From Symbiodinium natans (Eukaryota; Sar; Dinophyceae; Suessiales; Symbiodiniaceae): a DNA stretch of 64,000 bases. Under the pieces are notes generated by a model. That model was not told the DNA's origin. It did not search any database and worked only from the letters and a program-made list of their open reading frames with translations. The stretch spans positions 1-64,000 of the forward strand of contig CAJNDS010002602.1 in assembly GCA_905221605.1 (NCBI GenBank). The letters are read 5' to 3'. This document shows positions 1-12,970 of this stretch, one piece after another; position 1 is the stretch's first letter; each line of letters starts with the position of its first letter. The position numbers and the translations under genes were made by a program.

Positions 1-838
1 TACCTGCCCAAACATACCCCTTTTTAGGCTGGAGGACGCTAAGCGACCGAAATCGCCGCTACGTACCGGTGACCCCACGCCACACACCTTCAACAGGTGG
101 CCGGTACAGGCGCCTGACAGGGGGCCGGGCAAGGTGCCGACAACCAGGTCAAACCCACCCTGCCTGTGAGGATATTATGTACGAGGCCGCTATCCATTGT
201 GAGACTTGACATTCTCAGCCAGCCGTAGCCATTGTTCCAAAGACAGTCGGCTGGCTCTCTTGTTTGCCACCAAAACTCCATACTCTCACTTGGGAGTCGA
301 TTTCCCTCAACCGAAGTGAGGCCCACTCTGCGACCACGGTTTAGCTGCATGCTTGGTCCTTGTGGGCATTTCTGAAAGCAGTGACAACGAATCCTCCACG
401 GAGTACGTCCCGGCTACTCCAGGGTTCTCAGCAGCTCCGGTGTTCTCGCACTTACTAACCGTGCCTTGCTGTTCTCCCCAGAATCGCCCTGGCTTTCTCG
501 CACTTACTTACCAGTCGACGTATTCCTCACACAAAGTTCACTGCCATTGGGACTCGAGGCTTTTCCAGTGCATGCTGGTTCCTGCCCTTTGCTGGCCTCC
601 ATGCCTGGCCAGTGTCCCTCATCCATATTCTGGAGTTTGCTCTTTATAGATCACATTCCCTCAGACCAAAGTCGAGGCCGAATGTTGCTTTGTTTGATTG
701 AGCACTGCTGGGCTGCGGTTGTACCTATCAATTGCTCCGACACACCGGCACCGCGGAGTCTATGCTTCAGCTGCTTTACCGCTTTGCGCCCAGTAGCATC
801 AGCCGTCCAAGCTGCATGCAGTGCTTCCAGAGTCTCCA
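1..838. repeat. Satellite unit B1 (partial, 3' part)
   Basis: This is the 3' part of a type-B satellite unit, cut by the window start. It begins with the same sequence found again near 9828 and 13669 and runs in register with units B2 and B3 until about 838. There it switches abruptly to type-A sequence, so the last ~180 bp of B and the junction header seen before other A units are missing. It carries short hairpin motifs of the form CCCTCA...GAGGCC. No coding capacity is conserved between copies, because single-base indels break every frame. Confidence 0.9.
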
Positions 839-2887
839 ATTACCTCGCTTGAGGTGTTGCGTTCTCAGCTAGGCCCTTTCTCAGCTGCAACCCTCAGCAC
901 TCGCGAGGCCGAACTTTGCCCTCCGCATGCATTGCTGTTGAGGCACTTGTTGTGGCATCAGCCTCCGTAAGTTTGGCAATCCCCACTCAGCACTGGATGT
1001 TCTGTTCGAGGCACATTCCCTCAACGCATGCGAGGCCGCAAAGTGAAACACGTGAGGTATGAAAGAATGCTACTCCAGGTTCGTCCGCAGCTCCGGCTTT
1101 CTCGCACTTACTAACCGTGCCTTGCAGTCTCCCCCAAAGTAGCGTCACCCTGGCTTTCTCGCTCTTACTCACCAGTTGACCAATAATGCATCTCACGCGG
1201 TTGCTTCATGGTAAACTGCAGCTCGAGGTCCCGGTGTTCTCGCTCTTACTAACCCGGACCGACACTGCAGAGAAGCATTACTGTTGTTCCCTCAGCGGAG
1301 GCGAGGCCGAACAACCATTCCGCTGCATCAGCGCAGCCATGCCCTCAGCTCCTCACTGAGCCAGGGCTATCTCTAGACAGAGTTCCCTTGCTGGCAAGCC
1401 CTCTATCTCTATGTGTCCCCCGCGGTGCCACGTATAAGCAGCTGCTCCGCGTGTCTTAGGACCACAGTTTCATTCGGATATGTTTTGTAGGCCTTCCAGT
1501 GCTTGAGGCCGAGACCAAACACCACATCTCACGTCACACGGCGAGACAATTTGGCTCCAACATCCGAAGATAGTAACACATACTCTGCGTGGCGTCCGCG
1601 TGAGCTAGCCTGTCCTAGAGTTTAGGAGTTCGGCTCCTTTCATCGCTTGTCTTACCACAGGTCTCTTTTGGTGGCCCGTACTCAGCAGCCAGCACATGTA
1701 CCATCCTCAGACGCCAGAGCCGCCTTGCCCCAGCAAGTGCCCATACAAACCACTCACCAGACAGTGAGAGCCAACATCTTCAAACAACCTCCAGCGGCCG
1801 TGCCGCGAGGACCTAAACATCTGCAAGGTTCCGCCTTGTCTGTGTGCACGGACAGACCCCAGCCCTTGCAGGAGACGTGGATGTAAACAAAAGCAAGCCT
1901 GCCATGTCCAGCAGGCTGATTACCATTGGTTGCCTTCAGATGGGAAAAGCGCGAAGATCGGGTAACCTCCATCTGAATCCTTTCCGGCCAATACCAACCC
2001 TTACAAACCCTCAGCACGGAGCGAGGCCGAAGGAGGCTTTCTTGGACTATTGGTTTTCCGGGGAGCAGCCACCAACAGCTGCTCTTCAACTTGCACTGCG
2101 CCGCACCACAGTCCTGCTGCAAGTTCTGGCAACGGTTTCTCAGTAGCACCAGTCAATGAGCTTTACGACACTGATGCCTCTGGTTATTTGTGTCCAGGCA
2201 GATCCACCAGGGTTGGGCCAAATCTTTTCTACCTGATTCTACCTGCGAAGAAAATCCTGTTGTGCTCAGCTTGCAGATCCCCGAAAACCTGCAAGCTTGG
2301 GCTCGAGCACACCGCTATTGTTCGGGACACTCCTGTCACCACTGCAAGGATGCCGCTTGCAGTGCGACGTTGGCCTGCACTGTCTGCAGCGTGCCTGGCC
2401 GTTTTCCCCCGTGTTTCGGTCTCACCTTCGTTTTCCACTCAAGTGAGCGAGGAACCCAAACTCACCTTCAGCACAGCCCTCAATCCAATGAGGGTCGGTG
2501 GGTTTTGCTCACCCAGAGACAGCAGGAATCTCTGGTGAGCAACAGGCTAGCGTCACCCCTCAAGCAAAGCGAGGCTGCAACTCTCACTGTGACCCAGAGC
2601 AGACTGTAGGCCACAAGGTTCCCTCAGCAACGCGAGGACGAAAAGCTTCCCTCCAGCGAAGCGAGGCCGAAACTGTGCACTCGAACGTCCTTCGTCGTCG
2701 GCAGCAGTTGGCGGGCCGCCGCTCTATGACAGCTTAGCCGGTCAGCCGGCCTACGAGCAAACACAGTTTTGCCAGGGCCTCAAAACGGAACCTACCCAAA
2801 GTTACAAGCCCCAGGGCCAGCCACAACGGCACTAAAGACGCTCTCTACCTGAGCACCCCACCGGGGTTGAGCCGAAACCTTGAGCCC
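839..2887. repeat. Satellite unit A1
   Basis: First of six near-identical type-A units. It starts at ATTACCTCGCTTGAGG without the AGGTGAATTTT header that opens the other A units. It shares the full order of landmarks with A2-A6: TTACTAACCG...CAG modules, the GCGAGGCCG hairpin motifs, and the ending ...GGGGTTGAGCCGAAACC. It is slightly more divergent than the others, with several small indels and base changes, as expected for a unit next to a block boundary. Confidence 0.9.
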
Positions 2888-4927
2888 AGGTGAATTTTCA
2901 CGTCTGCACGCTGCGAGGCGTAGCCACCCGAAGGGGCCGTTGGTCAAGGTGAAACTAAACTAAAAATTACCTCGCTTGAGGTGTTGCGTTCTCAGCTAGG
3001 CCCTCTCTCAGCTGCAACCCTCAGCACTCGCGAGGCCGAACTTTGCCTTTCGCATGCATTGCTGTTGAGGCACTTGTTGTGGCATCAGCCTCCGTAAGTT
3101 TGGCAATCCCCACTCAGCACTGGATGTTCTGTTCGAGGCATATTTCCTCAGCGCATGCGAGGCCGCAAAGTGAACACGTGAGGTATGAAAAACTGCTACT
3201 CCAGGTTCGTCCGCAGCTCCGGCTTTCTCGCACTTACTAACCGTGCCTTGCAGCCTCCCCCAAAGTAGCGGCACCCTGGCTTTCTCGCTCTTACTCACCA
3301 GTTGACCAATAATGCATCTCACGCGGTTGCTTCATGGTAAAACTGCAGCTCGAGGTCCCGGCGTTCTCGCTCTTACTAACCCGGACCGACACTGCAGAGA
3401 AGCATTGACTGTTGTTCCCTCAGCGGAGGCGAGGCCGAACAACCATTCCGCTGCATCTGCGCAGCCAGGCCCTCAGCTCCTCACTGAGCCAGGGCTATCT
3501 CTAGACAGAGTTCCCTTGCTGGCAAGCCCTCTATCTCTTTGTGACCCCCGCGGTGCCACGTATAAGCAGCTGCTCCGCGTGTCTTAGGACCACAGTTTTC
3601 ATTCGGATTTGTTGTTGTAGGCCTTCCAGTGCTTGAGGCCGAATCCAAACACCACATCTCACGTCACAAGGCTGGCAATTTGGCTCCAACATCTCAAGAT
3701 AGTAACACATACTCTGCGTGGCGTCCGCGTGAGCTAGCCTGTCCTTTCTTTAGGAGTTCGGCTCCTTTCATCGCTTGTCTTACCACAGGTCTCTTTCGGT
3801 GGCCCGTACTCAGCAGCCAGTACATGTACCATCCTCAGACGCCAGAGCCGCCTTGCCCCAGCAAGTGCCCATACAAACCACTCACCGACAGTGAGAGCCA
3901 ACATCTTCAAACAACCTCCAGCGGCCGTGCCGCGAGGACCTAAGCATCTGCAAGGTTCCGCCTTGTCTGTGTGCACGGACAGACCCCAGCCCTTGCAGGA
4001 GACGTGGATGTAAACAAAAGTAGGCCTGCCAAGTCCAGCAGGCTGATAACCATTGGTTGCCTTCAGATGGGAAAAGCGCGAAGTTCGGGTAACCTCCATC
4101 TGAGTTCTTTCCGGCCAATACCAGCCTTTACAAACCTTCAGCACGGAGCGAGGCCGAAGAAGGCTATCTTGGACTATTTGTCTGCCGGGAAGCAGCCACC
4201 AACAGCTGCTCTTAACTTGCACTGTGCCGCACCACAGGCCTACTGCAAGTTCTTTGGCAACGGTTTCTCAGTAGCACCAGTCAATGAGCTTTACGACACT
4301 GATGCCTCTGGTTATTTGTGTCCAGGCAGATCCACCAGGGTTGGCCAAATCTTTTCTACCTGATCCTACCTGCGAAGAAAATCCTGTTGTGCTCAGCTTG
4401 CAGATCCCCGAAAACCTGCAAGCTTGGGCTCGAGCACACCGCAATTGTTCGGGACACTCCTGTCGCCACTGCAAGGATGCCGCTTGCAGTGCGACGTTGG
4501 CCTGCCTGCACTGTCTGCAGCGTGCCTGGCCGTTTCCCCCCGTGTTTCGGTCTCACCTTCGGTTTCCACACAAGTGAGCGAGGAACCCAAACTCACCTTC
4601 AGCACAGCCCTCAATCCAAATGAGGGTCGGTGGGTTTTGCTCACCCAGAGACAGCAGGAATCTCTGGTGAGCAACAGGCTTGCGTCACCCCTCAAGCAAT
4701 GCGAGGCTGCAACTCTCACTGTGACCCAGAGCAGACTGTAGGCCACAAAGTTCCCTCAGCAACGCGAGGACGAAAAGCTTCCCTCCAGCGAAGCGAGGCC
4801 GAAAACTGTGCACTCGCGCCCTTCGTCGACGGCAGCAGTTGGCGGGCCGCCGCTCTATGACAGCTTAGCCGGTCAGCCGGCCTACGAGCAAACACAGTTT
4901 TGCCAGGCCTCAAAACGGAACCTACCC
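2888..4927. repeat. Satellite unit A2
   Basis: Type-A unit of about 2.04 kb. It opens with AGGTGAATTTTCACGTCTGC, then the common header GCTGCGAGGCGTAGCCACCC. About 100 bp present at the 3' end of other A units (the stretch ending in GGGGTTGAGCCGAAACC) is missing. The next AGGTGAATTTT header is joined directly to ...GGAACCTACCC, so this junction has a different upstream context from its neighbours. Confidence 0.92.
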
Positions 4928-7003
4928 AGGTGAATTTTCCGTCTGCACGCTGCGAGGCGTAGCCACCCGAAGGGGCCGTTGGTCAAGGTGAAACTAAACT
5001 AAAAATTACCTCGCTTGAGGTGTTGCGTTCTCAGCTAGGCCCTCTCTCAGCTGCAACCCTCAGCACTCGCGAGGCCGAACTTTGCCCTCCGCATGCATTG
5101 CTGCACTTGCATGTGCTGTTGAGGCACTTGTTGTGGCATCAGCCTCCGTAAGTTTGGCAATCCCCACTCAGCACTGGATGTTCTGTTCGAGGCATATTTC
5201 CTCAGCGCATGCGAGGCCGCAAAGTGAAACACGTGAGGTATGAAAAACTGCTACTCCAGGTTCGTCCGCAGCTCCGGCTTTCTCGCACTTACTAACCGTG
5301 CCTTGCAGCCTCCCCCAAAGTAGCGTCACCCTGGCTTTCTCGCTCTTACTCACCAGTTGACCAATAATGCATCTCACGCGGTTGCTTCATGGTAAAACTG
5401 CAGCTCGAGGTCCCGGCGTTCTCGCTCTTACTAACCCGGACCGACACTGCAGAGAAGCATTGACTGTTGTTCCCTCAGCGGAGGCGAGGCCGAACAACCA
5501 TTCCGCTGCATCAGCGCAGCCAGGCCCTCAGCTCCTCACTGAGCCAGGGCTCTCTTTAGACAGAGTTCCCCTGCTGGCAAGCCCTCTATCTCTTTGTGAC
5601 CCCCGCGGTGCCACGTATAAGCAGCTGCACCGCGTGTCTTAGGACCACAGTTTTCATCCGGATTTGTTGTTGTAGGCCTTCCAGTGCATGAGGCCGAATC
5701 CAAACACCACATCTCACGTCACAAGGCTGGCAATTTGGCTCCAACATCTGAAGATAGTAACACATACTCTGCGTGGCGTCCGCGTGAGCTAGCCTGTCCT
5801 TTCTTTAGGAGTTCGGCTCCTTTCATCGCTTGTCTTACCACAGGTCTCTTTCGGTGGCCCGTACTCAGCAGCCAGCACATGTACCATCCTCAGACGCCAG
5901 AGCCGCCTTGCCCCAGCAAGTGCCCATACAAACCACTCACCAGATAGTGAGAGCCAACATCTTCAAACAACCTCCAGCGGCCGTGCCGCGAGGACCTAAA
6001 CATCTGCAAGGTTCCGCCTTGTCTGTGTGCACGGACAGACCCCAGCCCTTGCAGGAGACGTGGATGTAAACAAAAGCAGGCCTGCCATGTCCAGCAGGCT
6101 GATTACCATTGGTTGCCTTCAGATGGGAAAAGCGCGAAGATCGGGTAACCTCCATCTGAATCCTTTCCGGCCAATACCAACCCTTACAAACCCTCAGCAC
6201 GGAGCGAGGCCGAAGGAGGCTTCTTGGACTATTGGTTTTCCGGGGAGCAGCCACCACCAGCTGCTCTTCAACTTGCACTGCGCCGCACCACAGTCCTACT
6301 GCAAGTTCCTTGGCAACGGTTTCTCAGTAGCACCAGTCAATGAGCTTTACGACACTGATGCCTCTGGTTATTTATGTCCAGGCAGATCCACCAGGGTTGG
6401 GCCAAATCTTTTCTACCTGATTCTACCTGCGAAGAAAATCCTGTTGTGCTCAGCTTGCAGATCCCCGAAAACCTGCAAGCTTGGGCTCGAGCACACCGCA
6501 ATTGTTCGGGACACTCCTGTCGCCACTGCAAGGATGCCTCTTGCAGTGCGACGTTGGCCTGCACTGTCTGCAGCGTGCCTGGCCGTTTCCCCCCGTGTTT
6601 CGGTCACACCTTCGTTTTCCACACAAGTGAGCGAGGAACCCAAACTCACCTTCAGCACAGCCCTCAATCCACACCCCTCAAGCAATGCGAGGCTGCAACT
6701 CTCACTGTGACCCAGAGCAGACTGTAGGCCACAAGGTTCCCTCAGCAACGCGAGGACGAAAAGCTTCCCTCTAGCGAAGCGAGGCCGAAAACTGTGCACT
6801 CACGCCCTTCGTCGACGGCAGCAGTTGGCGGGCCGCCGCTCTATGACAGCTTAGCCGGTCAGCCGGCCTACGAGCAAACACAGTTTTGCCAGGGCCTCAA
6901 AACGGAACCTACCCTTAGTTACAAGCCCCAGGGCCAGCCACAACGGCACTAAAGACGCTCTCTACCTGAGCACCCCACCGGGGTTGAGCCGAAACCTTGA
7001 GCC
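4928..7003. repeat. Satellite unit A3
   Basis: Type-A unit of about 2.08 kb opening with AGGTGAATTTTCC. It carries a private 18-bp insertion near 5102 (CACTTGCATGTGCTG region) and a private deletion of about 70 bp near 6671. The deletion removes the block reading TGAGGGTCGGTGGG...GTGAGCAACAGG that other units have. Such private indels show that frames are not under selection. Confidence 0.92.
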
Positions 7004-9136
7004 AGGGTGAATTTTTCGTCTGCACGCTGCGAGGCGTAGCCACCCGAAGGGGCCGTTGGTCAAGGTGAAACTAAACTAAAAATTACCTCGCTTGAGGTGT
7101 TGCGTTCTCAGCTAGGCCCTCTCTCAGCTGCAACCCTCAGCACTCGCGAGGCCGACTTTGCCCTCCGCATGCATTGCTGTTGAGGCACTTGTTGTGGCAT
7201 CAGCCTCCGTAAGTTTGGCAATCCCCACTCAGCACTGGATGTTCTGTTCGAGGCATATTCCCTCAGCGCATGCGAGGCCGCAAAGTGAAACACGTGAGGT
7301 ATGAAAGACTGCTACTCCAGGTTCGTCCGCAGCTCCGGCTTTCTCGCACTTACTAACCGTGCCTTGCAGCCTCCCCCAAAGTAGCGTCACCCTGGCTTTC
7401 TCGCTCTTACTCACCAGTTGACCAATAATGCATCTCACGCGGTTGCTTCATGGTAAAACTGCAGCTCGAGGTCCCGGCGTTCTCGCTTTTACTAACCCGG
7501 ACCGACACTGCAGAGAAGCATTGACTGTTGTTCCCTCAGCGGAGGCGAGGCCGAACAACCATTCCGCTGCATCTGCGCAGCCAGGCCCTCAGCTCCTCAC
7601 TGAGCCAGGGCTCTCTCTAGACAGAGTTCCCTTGCTGGCAAGCCCTCTATCTCTATGTGACCCCCGCGGTGCCACGTATAAGCAGCTGCTCCGCGTGTCT
7701 TAGGACCACAGTTTTCATTCGGATTTGTTGTTGTAGGCCTTCCAGTGCTTGAGGCCGAATCCAAACACCACATCTCACGTCACACGGCTAGGCAATTTGG
7801 CTCCAACATCTGAAGATAGTGACACATACTCTGCGTGGCGTCCGCGTGAGCTAGCCTGTCCTAGAGTTTAGGAGTTCGGCTCCTTTCATCGCTTGTCTTA
7901 CCACAGGTCTCTTTCGGTGGCCCGTACTCAGCAGCCAGCACATGTACCATCCTCAGACGCCAGAGCCGCCTTGCCCCAGCAAGTGCCCATACAAACCACT
8001 CACCAGATAGTGAGAGCCAACATCTTCAAACAACCTCCAGCGGCCGTGCCGCGAGGACCTAAACATCTGCAAGGTTCCGCCTTGTCTGTGTGCACGGACA
8101 GACCCCAGCCCTTGCAGGAGACGTGGATGTAAACAAAAGCAGGCCTGCCATGTCCAGCAGGCTGATTACCATTGGTTGCCTTCAGATGGGAAAAGCGCGA
8201 AGATCGGGTAACCTCCATCTGAATCCTTTCCGGCCAATACCAACCCTTACAAACCCTCAGCACGGAGCGAGGCCGAAGGAGGCTTCTTGGACTATTGGTT
8301 TTCCGGGGAGCAGCCACCAACAGCTGCTCTTCAACTTGCACTGCGCCGCACCACAGTCCTACTGCAAGTTCTTTGGCAACGGTTTCTCAGTAGCACCAGT
8401 CAATGAGCTTTACGACACTGATGCCTCTGGTTATTTGTGTCCAGGCAGATCCACCAGGGTTGGGCCAAATCTTTTCTACCTGATTCTACCTGCGAAGAAA
8501 ATCCTGTTGTGCTCAGCTTGCAGATCCCCGAAAACCTGCAAGCTTGGGCTCGAGCACACCGCAATTGTTCGGGACACTCCTGTCGCCACTGCAAGGATGC
8601 CGCTTGCAGTGCGACGTTGGCCTGCACTGTCTGCAGCGTGCCTGGCCGTTTTCCCCCGTGTTTCGGTCTCACCTTCGTTTTCCACACAAGTGAGCGAGGA
8701 ACCCAAACTCACCTTCAGCACAGCCCTCAATCCAAATGAGGGTCGGTGGGTTTTGCTCACCCAGAGACAGCAGGAATCTCTGGTGAGCAACAGGCTTGCG
8801 TCACCCCTCAAGCAATGCGAGGCTGCAACTCTCACTGTGACCCAGAGCAGACTGTAGGCCACAAGGTTCCCTCAGCAACGCGAGGACGAAAAGCTTCCCT
8901 CTAGCGAAGCGAGGCCGAAGAACTGTGCACTCGAACGTCCTTCGTCGTCGGCAGCAGTTGGCGGGCCGCCGCTCTATGACAGCTTAGCCGGTCAGCCGGC
9001 CTACGAGCAAACACAGTTTTGCCAGGGCCTCAAAACGGAACCTACCCTTAGTTACAAGCCTCAGGGCCAGCCACAACGGCACTAAAGACGCTCTCTACCT
9101 GAGCACCCCACCGGGGTTGAGCCGAAACCTTGAGCC
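7004..9136. repeat. Satellite unit A4
   Basis: Complete type-A unit of about 2.13 kb with the full 3' block. It begins AGGGTGAATTTTTCG, a small variant of the usual header, and ends ...CCTTGAGCC before the next header. One frame stays open for 255 codons in this copy, but the same stretch is interrupted in other copies, so I do not call it a gene. Confidence 0.92.
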
Positions 9137-10848
9137 AGGTGAATTTTCGTCTGCACGCTGCGAGGCGTAGCCACCCGAAGGGGCTGTGGGTTCAAGTGAA
9201 ACAAAAGCTTACTAAAACTGTGGGGTGAAACTGCCGGTAAGTTCCCCCTCTCATTCCTTGTCCTCGGTTTTGACGTACCGCTACCCTCAACCGAAGTGAG
9301 GCCGGAATGTCGTTTTGACCAAGTCGTTGCCATTGGCTTGAAGACTTTGGCCAAGGCAAGCCTGTATGCTTGCACATTCTCTGTGTTGTCTATTCGGGAG
9401 GTGATCCATGCCCTCGTTCGTGGAGGCCGCTATCCCTCAACCGAATGGAGGTCATTCCTGTAGACCCAGATGCTCGTTCTACGAGTCTCATTGCATGTCC
9501 TGAGTGCTTCCAACCACACCCCTCAACCGTAGTGAGGCCGGACATGTCTTCAAACCAGGTCATGGCCCAAGGCTTCATGGACTCTGGTTACGGTGGCTGC
9601 CTCTTGATGCACAGGGCAAACTTCCTGTGGCTTTTGCCGGGAGGTGATCCATGCCCTCCGATTGTCAGAGGCCGCTATCCCTCTACCGGCGGGGTGGTCA
9701 ATCCCCATACATAGACCGTTCCGATTGAGGCCCAATTCTGCACTTTCACGTCATCTCACCTTGACGGATCCATGCCCTCGATTCACACATCTCCAACACG
9801 AGCCAAGCAGGAGGAACAGGTGAAGTACCTGCCCAAACATACCCCTTTTTAGGCTGGAGGACGCTAAGCGACCGAAATCGCCGCTACGCACCGGTGACCC
9901 CACGCCACACACCTTCAACAGGTGGCCGGTACAGGCGCCTGACAGGGGGCCGGGCAAGGTGCCGACTACCAGGTCAACCCACCCTGCCTGTGAGGATATT
10001 ATGTACGAGGCCGCTATCCATTGTGAGACTTGACATTCTCCAATCCAGCCGTAGCCATTGTTCCAAAGACAGTCGGCTGGCTCTCTTGTTTGCCACCAAA
10101 ACTCCATACTCTCACTTGGGAGTAGATTACCCTCAACCGAAGTGAGGCCCACTCTGCGACCACGGGTTAGCTGCATGCTTGGTCCTTGTGGGCATTTCTG
10201 AAAGCAGTGACACCGAATCCTTCACGGAGTACGTCCCGGCTAATCCAGGGTTCTCAGCAGCTCCGGTGTTCTCGCACTTACTAACCGTGCCTTGCTGTTC
10301 TCCCCAGAATCGCCCTGGCTTTCTCGCACTTACTCACCAGTCGACGTATTCCTCAACACAAAGATCACTGCCATTGGGACTCGAGGCTTCTCCAGTGCAA
10401 TGCTGGTACCTGCTCTTTGCTGGCCTCCATGCCTGGCCAGTTTCCTTTATCCATATTCTGGAGTTTGCTCTTTCCATATCTCACATACCCTCAGACCTAA
10501 GTCGAGGCCGAATGATTGCTTTGTGTGATTGAGCACTGCTGGGCTGCGGTTGTCTTCTATCAATTGCTCCGACACACCGGCACCGCGGAGTCTATGCTTC
10601 AAGCTCTTGACCGCTTTGCACCCAGTAGCATCAGCCGTCCAAGCTGCATGCAGTGCTTCCAGAGTCTCCAGGACTCAATTCCGGCAGACCATTCATTCCA
10701 GTGCCCGGTCTGCCCATTCCATGTCATGCTCGCAATTATCAGTCCCTCTTGTGCCCATGCGGCATCTTTTCCAGGAACTGCTTGTCATCATTCTTCCCTC
10801 AGCTGAAGCGAGGCCGGAACTTCATGCACCGTTCTTCATCAGCGAGAC
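9137..10848. repeat. Satellite unit B2
   Basis: The only complete type-B unit (about 1.71 kb). The header is shared with A up to CCCGAAGGGGC and then diverges to TGTGGGTTCAAGTG, showing that A and B share a promoter-like or recombination-like leader but different bodies. B and A also share the TTCTCGCACTTACTAACC module and the CCTTGC track, so the two types are related by old duplication. Confidence 0.9.
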
Positions 10849-12970
10849 AGGAACTTTCGTCTGCACGCTGCGAGGCGTAGCCACCCGAAGGGGCCGTTGG
10901 TCAAGGTGAAACTAAACTAAAAATTACCTCGCTTGAGGTGTTGCGTTCTCAGCTAGGCCCTCTCTCAGCTGCAACCCTCAGCACTCGCGAGGCCGAACTT
11001 TGCCCTCCGCATGCATTGCTGTTGAGGCACTTGTTGTGGCATCAGCCTCCGTAAGTTTGGCAATCCCCACTCAGCACTGGATGTTCTGTTCGAGGCATAT
11101 TTCCTCAGCGCATGCGAGGCCGCAAAGTGAAACACGTGAGGTATGAAAAACTTCTACTCCAGGTTCGTCCGCAGCTCCGGCTTTCTCGCACTTACTAACC
11201 GTGCCTTGCAGCCTCCCCCAAAGTAGCGTCACCCTGGCTTTCTCGCTCTTACTCACCAGTTGACCAATAATGCATCTCACGCGGTTGCTTCATGGTAAAC
11301 TGCAGCTCGAGGTCCCGGCGTTCTCGCTCTTACTAACCCGGACCGACACTGCAGAGAAGCATTGACTGTTGTTCCCTCAGCGGAGGCGAGGCCGAACAAC
11401 CATTCCGCTGCATCAGCGCAGCCAGGCCCTCAGCTCCTCACTGAGCTAGGGCTCTCTTTAGACAGAGTTCCCCTGCTGGCAAGCCCTCTATCTCTTTGTG
11501 ACCCCCGCGGTGCCACGTATAAGCAGCTGCACCGCGTGTCTTAGGACCACAGTTTTCATTCGGATTTGTTGTTGTAGGCCTTCCAGTGCTTGAGGCCGAA
11601 TCCAAACACCACATCTCACGTCACAAGGCTAGGCAATTTGGCTCCAACATCTGAAGATAGTGACACATACTCTGCGTGGCGTCCGCGTGAGCTAGCCTGT
11701 CCTTTCTTTAGGAGTTCGGCTCCTTTCATCGCTTGTCTTACCACAGGTCTCTTTCGGTGGCCCGTACTCAGCAGCCAGCACATGTACCATCCTCAGACGC
11801 CAGAGCCGCCTTGCCCCAGCAAGTGCCCACACAAACCACTCACCAGATAGTGAGAGCCAACATCTTCAAACAACCTCCAGCGGCCGTGCCGCGAGGACCT
11901 AAACATCTGCAAGGTTCCGCCTTGGCTGTGTGCACGGACAGACCCCAGCCCTTGCAGGAGACGTGGATGTAAACAAAAGCAGGCCTGCCATGTCCAGCAG
12001 GCTGATTACCATTGGTTGCCTTCAGATGGGAAAAGCGCGAAGATCGGGTACCTCCATCTGAATCCTTTCCGGCCAATACCAACCCTTACAAACCCTCAGC
12101 ACGGAGCGAGGCCGAAGGAGGCTTCTTGGATTATTGGTTTTCCGGGGAGCAGCCACCACCAGCTGCTCTTCAACTTGCACTGCGCCGCACCACAGTCCTA
12201 CTGCAAGTTCCTTGGCAACGGTTTCTCAGTAGCACCAGTCAATGAGCTTTACGACACTGATGCCTCTGGTTATTTATGTCCCGGCAGATCCACCAGGGTT
12301 GGGCCAAATCTTTTCTACCTGATTCTACCTGCGAAGAAAATCCTGTTGTGCTCAGCTTGCAGATCCCCGAAAACCTGCAAGCTTGGGCTCGAGCACACCG
12401 CAATTGTTCGGGACACTCCTGTCGCCACTGCAAGGATGCCTCTTGCAGTGCGACGTTGGCCTGCACTGTCTGCAGCGTGCCTGGCCGTTTCCCCCGTGTT
12501 TCGGTCTCACCTTCGTTTTCCACACAAGTGAGCGAGGAACCCAAACTCACCTTCAGCACAGCCCTCAATCCAAATGAGGGTCGGTGGGTTTTGCTCACCC
12601 AGAGACAGCAGGAATCTCTGGTGAGCAACAGGCTTGCGTCACCCCTCAAGCAATGCGAGGCTGCAACTCTCACTGTGACCCAGAGCAGACTGTAGGCCAC
12701 AAGGTTCCCTCAGCAACGCGAGGACGAAAAGCTTCCCTCTAGCGAAGCGAGGCCGAAAACTTTGCACTCACGCCCTTCGTCGACGGCAGCAGTTGGCGGG
12801 CCGCCGCTCTATGACAGCTTAGCCGGTCAGCCGGCCTACGAGCAAACACAGTTTTGCCAGGCCTCAAAACGGAACCTACCCTTAGTTACAAGCCCCAGGG
12901 CCAGCCACAACGGCACTAAAGACGCACTCTACCTGAGCACCCCACCGGGGTTGAGCCGAAACCTTGAGCC
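10849..12970. repeat. Satellite unit A5
   Basis: Type-A unit of about 2.12 kb following B2. Its header is the most divergent, AGGAACTTTCGTCTGC instead of AGGTGAATTTTCGTCTGC. The body is nearly identical to A3, A4 and A6, which points to recent homogenisation of the array. Confidence 0.92.

Noticed and set aside
8090-8857. Open frame of 255 codons in satellite unit A4 (227 codons in A3) as a gene
   Set aside because: The same stretch has indels and stops in other units, and differences between units show no codon pattern. The frame is open only by chance in a GC-rich repeat.
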